From the NCBI GenBank assembly GCA_947396885.1, contig OX377202.1:86470408-86534407 (forward strand): a stretch of DNA of 64,000 nt. The letters are read 5' to 3'. Within the stretch, counting starts at the first letter, position 1. Each line of letters starts with the position of its first letter. Under the pieces are notes generated by a model that was not told the origin of the DNA, did not search any database, and saw only the letters and a list, made by a program, of their open reading frames with translations. This DNA comes from Heligmosomoides polygyrus polygyrus (Eukaryota > Nematoda > Chromadorea > Rhabditida > Heligmosomidae). Below, in pieces: positions 43,793 to 54,520 of this stretch. The position numbers were made by a program, and so were the translations under genes.

Positions 43793-43900
43793 AAGTCGTT
43801 GATGAATCCGGCCCCAGTTCGAAATCTTTTGTACCAGTGGCGAATTGTGTGTTCCTTCGGGCCCAGATGCAGCGTCCAGCCCACGTACTTTTAAACAAAT
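43793..43900 (-). pseudogene. MITE right end and mariner N-terminal coding part
   Basis: 43793-43814 is the right end of the palindromic MITE. Directly after it the - strand reads LGPKEHTIRHWYKRFRTGA, the mariner N-terminal helix-turn-helix, which belongs to the transposase at 39488-40457. The upstream mariner end is not clearly visible. Confidence 0.75.
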
Positions 43901-44507
43901 ACTAAAGCACAAACTATCACTCAAAAATTGATGAATTTAATCCACCATTCGTGAAAACCTAATTGTAAATATAGTTTTTGGGTCGGAGAGGCTTATGTAT
44001 TGAATCTCAAAGCACTGGAACACAACTAAAACGAAGCGTTGCGTTATGGTACGAGCTCTAGAAGGAAGGGATTGTCAAACAAATCGGTAAAAAGCTACGG
44101 GCAGGAGTCTCAACAAGCACTAGGTAGAAAACCGGAAAGTAAGGAAAAGCTCTGCCCTGAATGCAAAATCGTTAAGAGAATTAGGTAAATACAAAGCTCA
44201 AGTGATTCTCCCATTATTTGACACACGGTTCAAGGCCACAGAAAGTAATCCTGCTGAGCGTCGCCATTGCATAAGAAAAGGAAAGAATTTCTCTAAGTCT
44301 GTTCTCTACGTTTTGGCGCCTTGACGTTTGTAAAAGTTAACATCAATATTTCCAAGTAGCTGCTTCAAAGCGGTCATTATTTTTGCCCCATCCTGAAACC
44401 ACTCATTCCATCCATTAATCAAATCGACAAAGTCTGGTGAAAAGGTCTTCGAATCGTCTAGAAATTAAATTTGAAGCAAACCTGGTTCTTCTTTGATGCA
44501 GAATATA
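43901..44507. other. No recognised feature
   Basis: Intergenic, AT-moderate sequence without a gene, RNA or element I recognise. Confidence 0.4.
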
Positions 44508-45262
44508 TTAGGCTGACCGAAAAGTCTTCAAATAGAAAAAAAAGTTTTTATTCAACCATAGCTTTCTAAATATAAAGTAAGAGTCAACAATATATTCACC
44601 ATAGAGCGAAATAACCTCCCATCTGCTCATTAAATCGCTGATTCCTTTCCTGGAGAAATCAGCGGATTGCGACTTGAAGAAGTTGTCGACTGCCATTTTG
44701 AGGTCATAAGAGCTTTCAAAATTTTCCCTCTCAAATTATGCTTCAGCGGTCCAAACAGATGCTAGTTCGATGGCCAAGGATCTGGCGAAAATGGTGGCTG
44801 GGCTAGCGGATGCCAGCCAAGTTCGGCTGTATTCTCACAGGTTGTCGATGCAACGTGTGGGCGCGCGGTGTCGGGCAACATGTGGACACTTGATCTTTTT
44901 CACCTTTTTTTCTCGCATTGCATCGGCCAATTTCTGAAGCTGATTAACGTATATGGAAGCGGTGACCGTCTTGCCAGCAATCAGCAGCTCATGGTAGGTA
45001 ACTTCAAGGTTAATATCTCCTGAATCAAAGCGAGTGAACCAACGATGCACTGTGGAGCGGCTTATAGGGCATTCTCCAAATGCATCGATGATATTAGTGA
45101 CCGTTGTTCTTGCGTTGGAGCCCCGTGGCCATTCGTAGAAGATGACCACTCGAAGCTGTTGTTGACTAATCACGTTCGACATGTCACCAAAATGATACGC
45201 GCGGGCCCTTGTACACTCATACGAAACTCTACACGATCCTCACTGACCCACGATTTCTGAAT
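44508..45262 (-). mobile_element. Mariner element with internal deletion
   Basis: The left end ttaggctgaccgaaaagtctt is a mariner-type terminus. On the - strand the N-terminal frame from 45182 reads TTVTNIIDAFGECPISRSTVHRWFTRFDSG, a helix-turn-helix. It then jumps to ELLIAGKTVTASIYVNQLQK and a C-terminal KSQSADFSRKGISDLMSRWE piece. The catalytic DDN and SPDL blocks are missing. The right terminus is not clear and the end coordinate is approximate. Confidence 0.75.
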
Positions 45263-45382
45263 ATTTTTCCAGAAAATTCTATAGTTTTAAAATTTTTGTT
45301 TCAAGAGTCTCCAGCTTCTCTTGTCATAAAACCTCGGCATTGTAGAGAATAGTTGTCAATATTTTTGCTTGTGCCGCTCAAG

Positions 45383-45480
45383 GTTGTTACGATGGATCTT
45401 TATTTGCCAGGCCTAACGTTTCGAAGCTCCCGTCTTCTTCAGAGGCCTGAACGTAGTTCAACCATTAGATAAGCGATTTA
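45383..45480 (+). repeat. Half copy of the 38391 palindromic MITE
   Basis: The words gatggatctttatttgccaggc and gtttcgaagctcccgtcttcttcagaggc match one arm of the palindrome at 38391-38629. The second arm is absent. Confidence 0.65.
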
Positions 45481-46602
45481 CCCCAGCAAACGCTATCCCC
45501 ACTCTAACGGTTTCGTTTCCTTAGAGAAATCACCCCTGAAAACCCATTCAAAGAGGGATAAACTCACGTGTGATCCACCTATGGAGTACTTTCGCAGCTC
45601 TCTATTAGTAGGACCGGGCGAATGAGACTTGCTGTGCAGTGCTGGATAGTATAAGATAAAGATAACGACCTGCACCTGACATGTACTTCCATTCTACAGC
45701 TCGCATTTTGGCACAATCCGCAGAAAATCATTCGTAATTGACGGGCGTTTCTGAAGGTCGTTCATGCCAGGATTTCTTGCAAAAATCCAGAACGCTTCTA
45801 GTTATTATTTTAAGACTTTTGGCCAGTCTAACACATGAAACCGCCAGCACCTTCCAACTTGCTGACAGAGCGTGTGAAAATATTACTTTACTGCTTTAGA
45901 ACAACAGCGATCGACAGCAGATCTAACAGAAGCCGCAGGTTTGATTGCATTCATGACGCATCCTTCTCGCTTCACGTGAGCAGGCGCCAGTCGCTCTCAT
46001 TACTTCGCAATATGGTTTGGGCTTCCTGTCGTAGCAATCTCTCTGAAACAAAACGTTTATTAGAATCGTTTCAGTACTAGCTTTTATTTTCTTAGAGAGT
46101 ATCGTCGCATCTTCTATCTATGTTTCCTTCCTAATTTTTCAAGACAAAAGGACTAGACGAACGTTTGGGCTAGCTGGCCTCCAAGCTGCATCATTCTGCG
46201 TCGCGACGAGGAGAACAAGCATCACGTACACTAGAAGAACCATTGCTCTCGGTCAGAGAAGAACGATACAGCAGAACTCAGCACGGGTGCTGTGATACCA
46301 TCGAATTTGACGCTACTTTTATACAAATCAATCTATGTCCAAATGAAGCCATTATGTTGCACAACTAATTGCTTATGCAATGTGCTCAAGTGGCTTTAAG
46401 TGGCCGATACTGTGCCACTTAAGAAACGTTATATGCAATTTTATTCACTCAAGATCAGTTAGCAATAAGTGTTCATTTACGCTACAACAGCAAAGAACTC
46501 ACACGTCTAAAAGCTTTTACAGCAGCTTCCCGCTGATGCTGTATTCGCTATCGTGATAATTGGACAAGTCGTTCTAACAAGGAAGGGTTCCCAACTAAAT
46601 GT
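45481..46602. other. No recognised feature
   Basis: No gene, RNA or bounded element is recognised. Small open frames (for example 45835-46080) show no family. Confidence 0.4.
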
Positions 46603-46886
46603 GAGCATTTGCGATGCTATTTTGGCAGGATGTAGGGCTGTGTGAGCGGATTCCAGAATTACAGCTAGTTTTTGGTGAACGCTTTTTCAAGACCTGAAAA
46701 AGAGGTCTGAAAACGTGTACACAACAGTCATCAACCCCTGTGACACCACATGAGATGTGCCTCGGTGGCGCAGTCGGCAAGAGTGCCGCCTCGTAGGAGT
46801 ACGCCGATGGGCTTTTGAGTTCGAGTCCGCGTACTTCCAATATTTTTGCAAATATTAGTTTGTTGTTATTACGTTTTCGCATGATC
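46603..46886 (+). repeat. tRNA-like repeat, copy 1 of an inverted pair
   Basis: Centred on a tRNA-like segment at about 46756-46845: tcggtggcgcagtcggc fits the A box and gagttcgagtccgcg fits the B box. The acceptor ends do not pair, so it is not an intact tRNA gene. About 150 bases upstream and 50 downstream are shared with the inverted copy at 47125-47395. Confidence 0.7.
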
Positions 46887-47124
46887 ACATGAGTCAATTT
46901 TAGTCTATAATGCCATAATGTCTCGATCCTTACAGCAAACCAAGGCTGTCTAATTGGGCCTTCATATGTGCTAGTTTTTCAACGATGTGCATCTGCACCA
47001 CCACAATATCACATCATATCGCCAATGATACCGTAACTGTACACAAATACGCGTACCTCACGGTTGAATATAATGAACCCGCAAATGAAGGTGTAAGTAG
47101 ACAGCCTTGGTCTGTTGTATGCAT

Positions 47125-47395
47125 TGATGGTCTGATCATTAGAAAGCGAAATAACAACAAGCTAATATGTGCAGAGAAATTGGCAGTACGCAGATTCGAC
47201 ATCGACATCTGGTGTACCTCTGCCCAATGCGCCACCGAGGCGCATCTCGTGGGGTGCCATAGGGGTTGATGATTGTTACGCACTTGATTTCGCACCTCTT
47301 TTCAACTCTTTAAAAAAGCGTTCAGCAAAAACTAACTGTAATTCTGGACTCTGCTCATACGGTCCTACATCCTGTCAAAATAGCATCGCAAAATC
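47125..47395 (-). repeat. tRNA-like repeat, copy 2 (inverted)
   Basis: The reverse complement follows copy 1 closely, from gcgatgctattttg through aattacagttag to cgcctcggtggcgca and gttgttatttcgc. Its tRNA-like part has lost most of the B box. The pair could fold back over a ~240-bp spacer. Confidence 0.7.
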
Positions 47396-47435
47396 TTTTT
47401 TGTTGTTCTATAGCATTTGTCTATTATACACTACC

Positions 47436-48293
47436 GGACGCGTCTTTAGAATGGACGCCGCAAAAACCGCGATTTTGCGGTTTTTGCGTATTTTTGATTT
47501 AACACACTTAAAACTCATTTATTTTAAAAACTAAGAACATATTTGCTCAGGAGGTCGAGCTCTATCGATTGGTATACCTATCTCATATGCAGCCGAAATT
47601 AAAAACTTGAGCTCCCTTCTTAAGGGCGATAGCAGACGAGTTGTCGGTCGCAAGCTGTCGAAAACTGTTGCATGCTCACAATTCCTCTATTTTGAGGTAT
47701 TTTGTAAACGGTAAGGGCGCGTGTAGCGCAGTCGGAGGAGGCGCCGTCTGTCGCGTGCATCCGACCAGGTTCCTGGATCGGATTTTCCGCCCAGGCCATC
47801 CAACCCTTCCATCCCTCCGGGGTCGGTGAATTGGTACCAGACTTGTCTGGAAAGGACAAAGCGCTGACATGTTCATCGGCTGGCCACCGCAAGTCATTGT
47901 ATGGCCAAATACGCTTTCAAATCGCCTCCATGGCATCCCGTAGAAGTAGAATGTGTGGCGCCCCAAAAGGGATTGAGTAACGCCGTCCTTTATCTTTTTT
48001 ATCCTTTTGGTAAACGGTTTATACCGTTCGAATCGTCTCTTCGAGATCCAAACAAACATGTACACAACTTCGCCAGACCACCGCATTTTCGCAGTGGATT
48101 TGGAGAATCTTTTTGCGATTGGAGAATCTTATATTCCAGGACTTGTATGTTTTCCGAGTATCTCAAGCATGGCGTAAAGTGTTCTGTCATGCCAGGAATA
48201 CTGAGAGACCTCCGTGTACAATGAATAAAGGATCGAACCTACCATTCGAGGGGATCAGCTTGTAGAGTGAGCGTTTGAGTACCATAAGTACAA
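47436..48293 (+). repeat. ACCGGACGCGTC-ended repeat, copy with SINE insertion
   Basis: Begins accggacgcgtcttt, then a perfect small hairpin, cgcaaaaaccgc-gatttt-gcggtttttgcg, at about 47460-47490. It continues along the same sequence as the left arm of the large palindrome (48401 onward) to gtagagtgagcgtttgag. A SINE splits it at 47713-48009. Confidence 0.8.
47713..48009 (+). repeat. tRNA-derived SINE, best full-length copy
   Basis: 297 bp flanked by a perfect 9-bp duplication, GTAAACGGT (47704-47712 and 48010-48018). Near the 5' end, TAGCGCAGTCGG (47724-47735) fits the pol III A box. About 40 bases on, ggatcggattt (47775-47785; ggttcggattt in other copies) fits a B box. The body is family-specific, and the tail is tttatcttttttatccttttg. 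The sister copy of the host repeat near 48690 lacks the insert. It is the reference copy for at least ten copies in the window. Confidence 0.88.
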
Positions 48294-48299
48294 CAGTAC

Positions 48300-51200
48300 C
48301 CTTTTATTTATTTATTTATTCATTTACGCCGCTTAAGGACTTGCCAACATAGTCGTAAAGCAAACTGGGAACAAACGAATGCTGAATACAAAACAACTAT
48401 AGTACCGGACGCCTGTTTTGAATAGACGCCGCAAAAACCACGATTTCGCGCTTTTTGCGTCTTTTTGATATAACTCACCTAAAATTCATTCGTTTTAAAA
48501 ACTAAGAACATGCTTGAGCTCAGAAGGTCAAGTTCTATCGTTCGGTATACATATCTTATATGGACTCATGGAAATGTCCGAAATTGAAAACTTGCGCTCC
48601 ATTGCGAAGGGCGGCCGCGGACGAGTTGTCGGTCGCAAGCCGTCGAAAACGGTTGTGTGCTCACAATTCGTCTAATTTGAAGTATTTTGAGATTCGGTTG
48701 GTACCGTTCGATTCGTCTCTTCGAGATCCACGCAAACATATACACAGCTTCGCTAGACCAGCGCATTTTCGCAGTGGGTCGTCAAAATTGACTGAAGCAG
48801 ACTTTTTGCGATTGGAGAATCTTATATTCCAGGACTTGCATGTTCTCCGAGTATCTCAAGCATGGCGTAAAGTGTTCTGTCATGCCAGGAATACTGAGAG
48901 CGCGCCGTGCACAATGCATAAAAGATGAACCTATCAGTCGAGGGGGAACAGCTTGTAGAGCGAGCGTTTGAGAAGTTTTATCAGAAATTCCCCGCCGCCT
49001 TACTCAGAAATTGCTGTGCTCTGTCCCAGCGAGACTTTGGAGTGCGCTATGCACAATGTATATACGGTCGAACATATCAATCGACTGGGCGCGACAGCTC
49101 GCAAATTGCACCGCGGACGTGTTCTGAGCGCAATAACTCTGTCATGTTTGAATCTTTCCGGCTGCGAGTAGTGGATTTTGTAAGCAACAGAACGCTCAAT
49201 AGGGCGCTGAAACACAGCAACTTAGCAACACAAACAGGATGTTACATGCGATCAAACAGCGCCGGTGGTGTAAGGCGAACATCGCTGCCCGGAAAGCAGA
49301 AGATGCGGGTTCGAGTCCCGCCTTTCGCAAGAGTTTTGATCGCAACAAAACATCCTGTAACAACATATAGCCTCTCTACCAGCCGCTCCAGGCTTAAGCA
49401 AATGTGTTAGAACACAGCAACTTAGCTTATAATGGTACAAAGTTACAACGCTGCGAAAATGCAGGTAAACCTTATGTTATACGATTTTTTCCGAATTCAG
49501 TCGACCACTGTAGGAAAACTCGATCAGCTAACGGCCTACGAATGTGTAGGCTAGCAAAGCAGTTAAGATGCTTTACGACGAAGTGCCCATAATTCCTCAG
49601 CTGCCTAACCTGCTTTGGTCCCAGCTGCCATTTTAGAGTTGCAAAGGGCAGCGGTGAAGTTTCTTCCTCCCTTATTCGCCCAAATTTGAGTTTTTGACTC
49701 AGCAGATGACACCGTTCTGTTCAGCTCGAAAAGCTCTATCGAACGGTCTCAATCTCGGCCAATTCTGGGAAAATTGATTTTTCGACAATTTCCCATCGAG
49801 CACGAGGGCGCTCTTCGCCGAGCCTACCCGGACGATGACGTCATCGAAAGTCGATGGTTTCGAAATTTGCCAAATTTTTTCCTCCTACTTCGTCCAAATT
49901 GTCTAGGGGTTATTTTGAGCGCCGCTTACGAATCCAACGTCCTCCTTCGTTTTTGAAAATTCCACCGATTTTGGCATGTTACAGCCGTTTGAGGTTGGTA
50001 GGGTCAGGATCACTGGCCACCCTCAGTTATTAGTATGGGTGGACTCCTGCCATAATCGGCCAAATGGCGTCGTATTCAACACCCTGAAAAACCTCTGCCC
50101 TTGAACGAAGTTTGAGCAAAATCGGTGTTCCTGACCCGACCGTCCACAGTTATCCAGGAGAAAATCCAAAACCCACCAAAGTCGGAGGATTTTTTCAAAA
50201 CAGGACGTCGGATTCGTATTCGGCGCTCCAAATAACCCTTTAGACGATTTTGGGCGAAGTTAATTTGGCAAATTTCGAAACCATCGACTTTCGATGACGT
50301 CATCGTCCGGGTAGGCTCGGCAAAGAGCGCCCTCGTCCTCAAGGGGAGACCGTCAAAAAATCGATTTTCCCGAAATTGGACGAGATTGATACCGTTCGAT
50401 AGTGCTTTTCGAGCTGAACAGGACGGTACCATCTCGAGCGTCAAAACTCAAATGTGGGCGAGTGAGGGTGGAAGAAACTTCACAGCTGCCCTCGGCAGCT
50501 CTAAAATGGCAGCTGGGACCAAGGCAAGTTAGGCAGTTGGTGAGTTATGGGCACTTCATGGTAAAGCACCTCTTAACTGCTTTGCTAGCCTACGCATTCG
50601 TAGACCCTTAGCTGATCGCGTCTTCCCTATGGTCGACTGAAATCGTAAAAATTGTGTCACACAAGGTTTACCTGCATTTTTGCGCCGCTGTAACTTTGTT
50701 GCTGTGTTTCAGCGCACTATTTAGCTTTCCACTGGTTACAAAATCCACAAGTCGCAGCCAAAAGGAGGATCAAACGTGATAGAGTTATTGCGCTCAGAAC
50801 ACCCCGCGCGTCCAATTTAGCACAACAACGATCGGTGTTCTCCGCGCTCTTACTCACCCAGATTACAGTACCTACTGCTCGCAGTAACACCTTTCAATTC
50901 ACAACGAAAGTTCTATCGAATGGTATCAAACTTGGCCCGGTTCAAAAATATCGATTTTCGATGACGACACTGTCCTTCTGCCACGGCCTTGAGCCGCCTG
51001 CCTTTGATGCAAGATTGCCAAAAAACCGATATTCCCAGAATTGGTCGAGATTGGCACCACTCGATAGAGCTTCTCGAGCTGAACAGAGAGATACCATTGG
51101 GATTGTCGAGAACTCACATGTGGGCGAGTAAGGACGGAAGGAACTTCACCGTTGCCCTCTGCCGCTCTAAAATGGCAGATTGGGCTAAAGCAGTTCAGGC

Positions 51201-52281
51201 ATCTGGAGAGTTGCGAGCACGACGTCGTAAAGTGCTTTCAGTCTCTTGCTTGCCCACGCATTTGCACGCCGTTAGCTCCCTTATCTTCCCCAGAAGTCGA
51301 CTGAACTTGGAAGAAATCGTGTCACACAAGGCTAAACTGCATTTTCGCACCGCTGTAGCTTTGTTCAGTCATAAGCTATGTCTCTGTGTTTCAGCGCACT
51401 TCTTGTACTTTCTGCTGCTTACAAAATTCACAAGTTGCAGCCTGAAAGATTCAAATTTGACAGAGTATTGCGCTCAGAACATGCCCGCGGTGCAATTTGC
51501 GAGCTGTCGCGACCAGTCGATTGATAGGGTCAGTTCCACATACATTGTGCACAACGCACTCCAAAGTCTCGCTGGGACAGGGTACAGCAATTCCTGAGTA
51601 GGGCGGCTGAGAAATTAGAAATATAAATATAATAATGTAATAAAACTACCCAAACGCTCACTCCACAAGCTGTCTCCCTCGATTGATAGGTTCGATCCTT
51701 TATGCATTGTGCACGGCGCACTCTCATGACAGAACACTTTAGGCCATGCTTGAGATACTCCGAGAACATGCAAGTCCTGGAAGATAAGCTTCTCCAATCG
51801 CAAAACTCTGCCCCAGTCATTTTTGACCGCCAACGTTCATTTTTGACTGCGAAATTGCGTTGGTCCGGCGGAGTTGTGCAAATTTTGTGTGGATCTCACA
51901 GAGACGAATCGAACGGTACCAACCGTTTCTCAAAATACTTCAAATTAGAAGAATTGTGAGCACATAACCGTTTTCGACGGCTTGCTACTGACAACTCGTC
52001 CGCGACCGCCCTTCAGAAGGGAGCACAAGTTTTCAATTTCGGCTCCACATGAGATATGTATACCAAACGATAGAACTCGACATTCTGAGCTCACATATAT
52101 TCTTATTTTCTGAGATGAATGAACTTCAGGTGAGTTATATCAAGAAGACGCAAAAACAGCAAAATCGCGGTTTTTGCGGCGTCTATTCAAAAGACGCGTC
52201 CGGTACTGTAGATGTTTTGTATTCAGTATTCGTTTGTTCCCCGTTTGCTTTACGACTATGTTGGCACGTCCTTAAGTGGCG

Positions 52282-52312
<31 letters not shown>

Positions 52313-52316
52313 AAGC
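48300..52316. repeat. Large palindrome (~4 kb) with (TTTA)n outer ends
   Basis: The left arm begins with (ttta)n at 48303, then acgccgcttaaggacttgcc, agtcgtaaagcaaactggg, the end agtaccggacg at 48401, and about 1.5 kb more to about 49970. The right arm, from about 50110 to 52316, is its inverted counterpart ending in ccggtactgtag, agtcg-containing sequence and (aaat)n. The centre near 49980-50110 is a non-palindromic spacer. The right arm is longer because a block (about 50330-50800) is repeated at 50900-51320. Short frames on either arm are mirror images and show no transposase. Confidence 0.85.
49227..49410 (+). repeat. tRNA-like insert in a hairpin, 16-bp target duplication
   Basis: 184 bp flanked by a perfect 16-bp duplication, AACACAGCAACTTAGC (49211-49226, 49411-49426). 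The centre is tRNA-like: a perfect T arm gcggg-ttcgagt-cccgc, and an anticodon-like stem ctgc-ccggaaa-gcag. Instead of a normal acceptor stem it is enclosed by longer inverted words acaggatgtt...gcgatcaaa and tttgatcgc...aacatcctgt. It is not a canonical tRNA gene (no acceptor pairing next to the core, C before the anticodon). A retroposed tRNA-derived element is the likeliest identity. Confidence 0.75.
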
Positions 52317-52329
52317 CCACCTCGAATTG

Positions 52330-53224
52330 GGATCCTTTCCTTGCTAGCCTTCGTGGAAGCGAATCCATCGCAAACAGTTCGTGAGATTGCGGAAGGTCTA
52401 GGTGTCAGTGAAACTGCTGCTACAGATGGTTTAAAGCGCCTCGGAAAGGTGAAGGAGCTCGAGAAACGGGTGCCCAAGGAATTGAGTGATCGCAGAAATT
52501 ATCGCGTTTCGAAATCCGTTCTTCTTTGATTCTCCAAAGTCAGAGCGACCCGTTTTTGGACAAAGCCTTCACAAAGGATGAAAAGTGGGTTCCGTTCGAT
52601 CACGGAAGACGATCAGGACAGTGTACTGATGTCGACGAATCCTCCCAGGCACTTTCCAAAACCGAAATTCCACCAGAAAAAGACGATGGTAACAGTGCGG
52701 TGACCGACCGCTGGCATGAATCGCTACAACGTTCTGGAGCCAAGCCGAACCATCACAGCAGTGTCCTACTGTGGCAAAGCGACGAGATGCACCGAAAATT
52801 GCGTGAGCAGCAGCCGGCACTGATCAGCAAAAGTGGTCCCATTCTTCTGTACGACAACGCCCACCCACACGTTCCGGAAATCGTCATGCGGAAATTGAAC
52901 GAACTAGGAGTTGATGTTCTGCCTCACCCGCCATACTCACCAGACCTTGCTCCAACCGACCACCACCTTTTAAACACCTTCAGAACTTGTTCGCTGTTAG
53001 AACCTTCGCCAGTCAGGAATACTCAAAAAACAGCCTTTCTAGAATTTGTCGCATCTCGACCACTCAGTCTCTCCGCTGATGAAGTTAGTCAGCAATTATC
53101 GCGGTGGAAAAAATGTGCCGAATTCGAACGGTATTTATTTCGACTGAAACCGACAAGTATGGAGAAAGTTGTGATCGTTTGGAGTGGACCACTGAAAATC
53201 GTCAGAACTCTCCGGCCAATGTAG
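52330..53224 (+). pseudogene. Mariner transposase, DD34D residues intact, frameshifted
   Basis: The N-terminal part (52341-52529) reads FVEANPSQTVREIAEGLGVS then LEKRVPKELSDRRNYR. After a frame slip near 52526 the frame 52526-53224 gives DPFLDKAFTKDEKW (first Asp), LLYDNAHPHVPEIV (second Asp) and YSPDLAPTDHHLL (third Asp). The spacing of the last two is 34 residues, as in mariner. Codons from about 52685 to 52790 are read out of the ancestral frame, so the protein is open but altered. The 5' end is truncated against the (AAAT)n of the palindrome. Confidence 0.85.
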
Positions 53225-53697
53225 TCGCCTAGTAGTAGCTCCACCTCAGCGAAATTCTTTCCATACAAGCGGAAGTACTGTCAAGATGAAATCTTCCCAT
53301 ACAAGCGGAAGTATTGTCAAATTAAGCCTGCCTAGAACTAGGTCTTGAAAATGACTTTTACCTACAGAGCGAGTAGCCTCTACTTGAAAATCGCCAAAAG
53401 CCCATCTTAATGGCCTTGTGTCCAGTTGACTTCTTTTTAATTACTGATTTTGCGTACTCTGTTGATATTTATTGTTTTTGGTGTAACTGCTGCGTTCCTA
53501 CTTTCTTAAACGATTGCATTATGCACTCGTAAGGAACATAAACATAAACCCTACCCTTTGAAGTGGGTTCATCTCATCTTGGGTTTGAAGCTAACCATAG
53601 GTGTTCCTCTACAGTTACAATGAGCAGGCAACCGTGGTTGCTCGTTTTATGAGAATTTGTACAAATTCTATGGGTAGTATGAAAGAAGAGTACGTGG
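53225..53697. other. Short direct duplication, otherwise unassigned
   Basis: The words ccatacaagcggaagtactgtcaa and ttcccatacaagcggaagtattgtcaa (53263-53320) are a small tandem duplication. No gene is recognised. Confidence 0.45.
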
Positions 53698-53975
53698 TAG
53701 CGCATTCGAAGGAGGTGCCGGCTGTCGCGTGCACCCGATACCAGGGTCCTGGTTCGGATTTCCCGCCCAGGCCAATCAAGTCTTCCATCCCTCCGTCGTT
53801 GGTGAATTGGCAGCAGACTTTTCTGCGAAACATAAAGCGCTGACTTGTTCTCGGCTGGCTATCGCAAGTTATTGTATGGCCAAATATGCATCCAAATTGC
53901 CTCGAGGACAGCCCTTCGAGGTAGGATGCGTGGCGTATCCCGCAAAGGGACTGACTAACGCCGACCATTAAGCTT
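53698..53975 (+). repeat. tRNA-derived SINE copy
   Basis: The head tagcgcattcgaaggagg is a decayed A box, ctggttcggatttcc a good B box. The body follows the family to cgcaaagggactgactaacgcc. The tail is reduced to ttaagctttt. Confidence 0.8.
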
Positions 53976-54429
53976 TTACTATAAAGGGAGAGAGTGGGCC
54001 CTGCCCTATAGCTACATTCACTACTGTAGTAGAACGGAAAACATGATCTCCGAATAGCTTGAAACACACAAGGTTTTTGACCCAGTACACCTAGCAATTC
54101 GAGAGCGCCCGCCGAACCTGCTTCGATTATCGCGCTCCAATTGCGCCAGGCTACGGTACGTCGTCGCCCTTTAAGTTCGCACTTTTGGGAACGTGCCCAG
54201 TAGATTCCGTTACTATTTCTTTATTTTGCTTCTTATTACTGGTTTACGTGAGGCCAAATAATCTCCGAAAGCTTCGTCAACTAGTGATCTTCTTCATCCA
54301 ATCCAAAAATTCGAGGTCCTCAAAATCGACTTTGTCCAAATCAACAAAAAAAAAAAATCCGGAGCTCGCGAAAATAGCGTTATCCGAATTATCGGGAGGT
54401 TTCTTTCGAATCCAATTTTTATCCTGAAG
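53976..54429. other. No recognised feature
   Basis: Intergenic; a short poly-A patch at 54344-54356. Nothing else is supportable. Confidence 0.4.
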
Positions 54430-54520
54430 GAATGTAAGCCTTGGTTGGCGCGGCCGAGAAATCCGAACCAGGAACCTAGTCTCGGGTGCACGAGTCAACC
54501 GGCACTTTGTGCTACGCGCG
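54430..54520 (-). repeat. tRNA-derived SINE fragment (reverse)
   Basis: The reverse complement contains the B-box region aggttcctggttcggatttc and the head-side gtgcacccgag. Only about 90 bases of the family are present. Confidence 0.65.

Noticed and set aside
46756..46845. Functional tRNA gene
   Set aside because: A- and B-box words are good, but the acceptor ends do not pair and the anticodon arm is poor; a repeat copy with the same flanks exists at 47125-47395.
48560..49410. Host proteins encoded in the 48.5-51.6 kb region (122-202 codons)
   Set aside because: The frames mirror each other on the two palindrome arms and differ between copies, showing no coding constraint.
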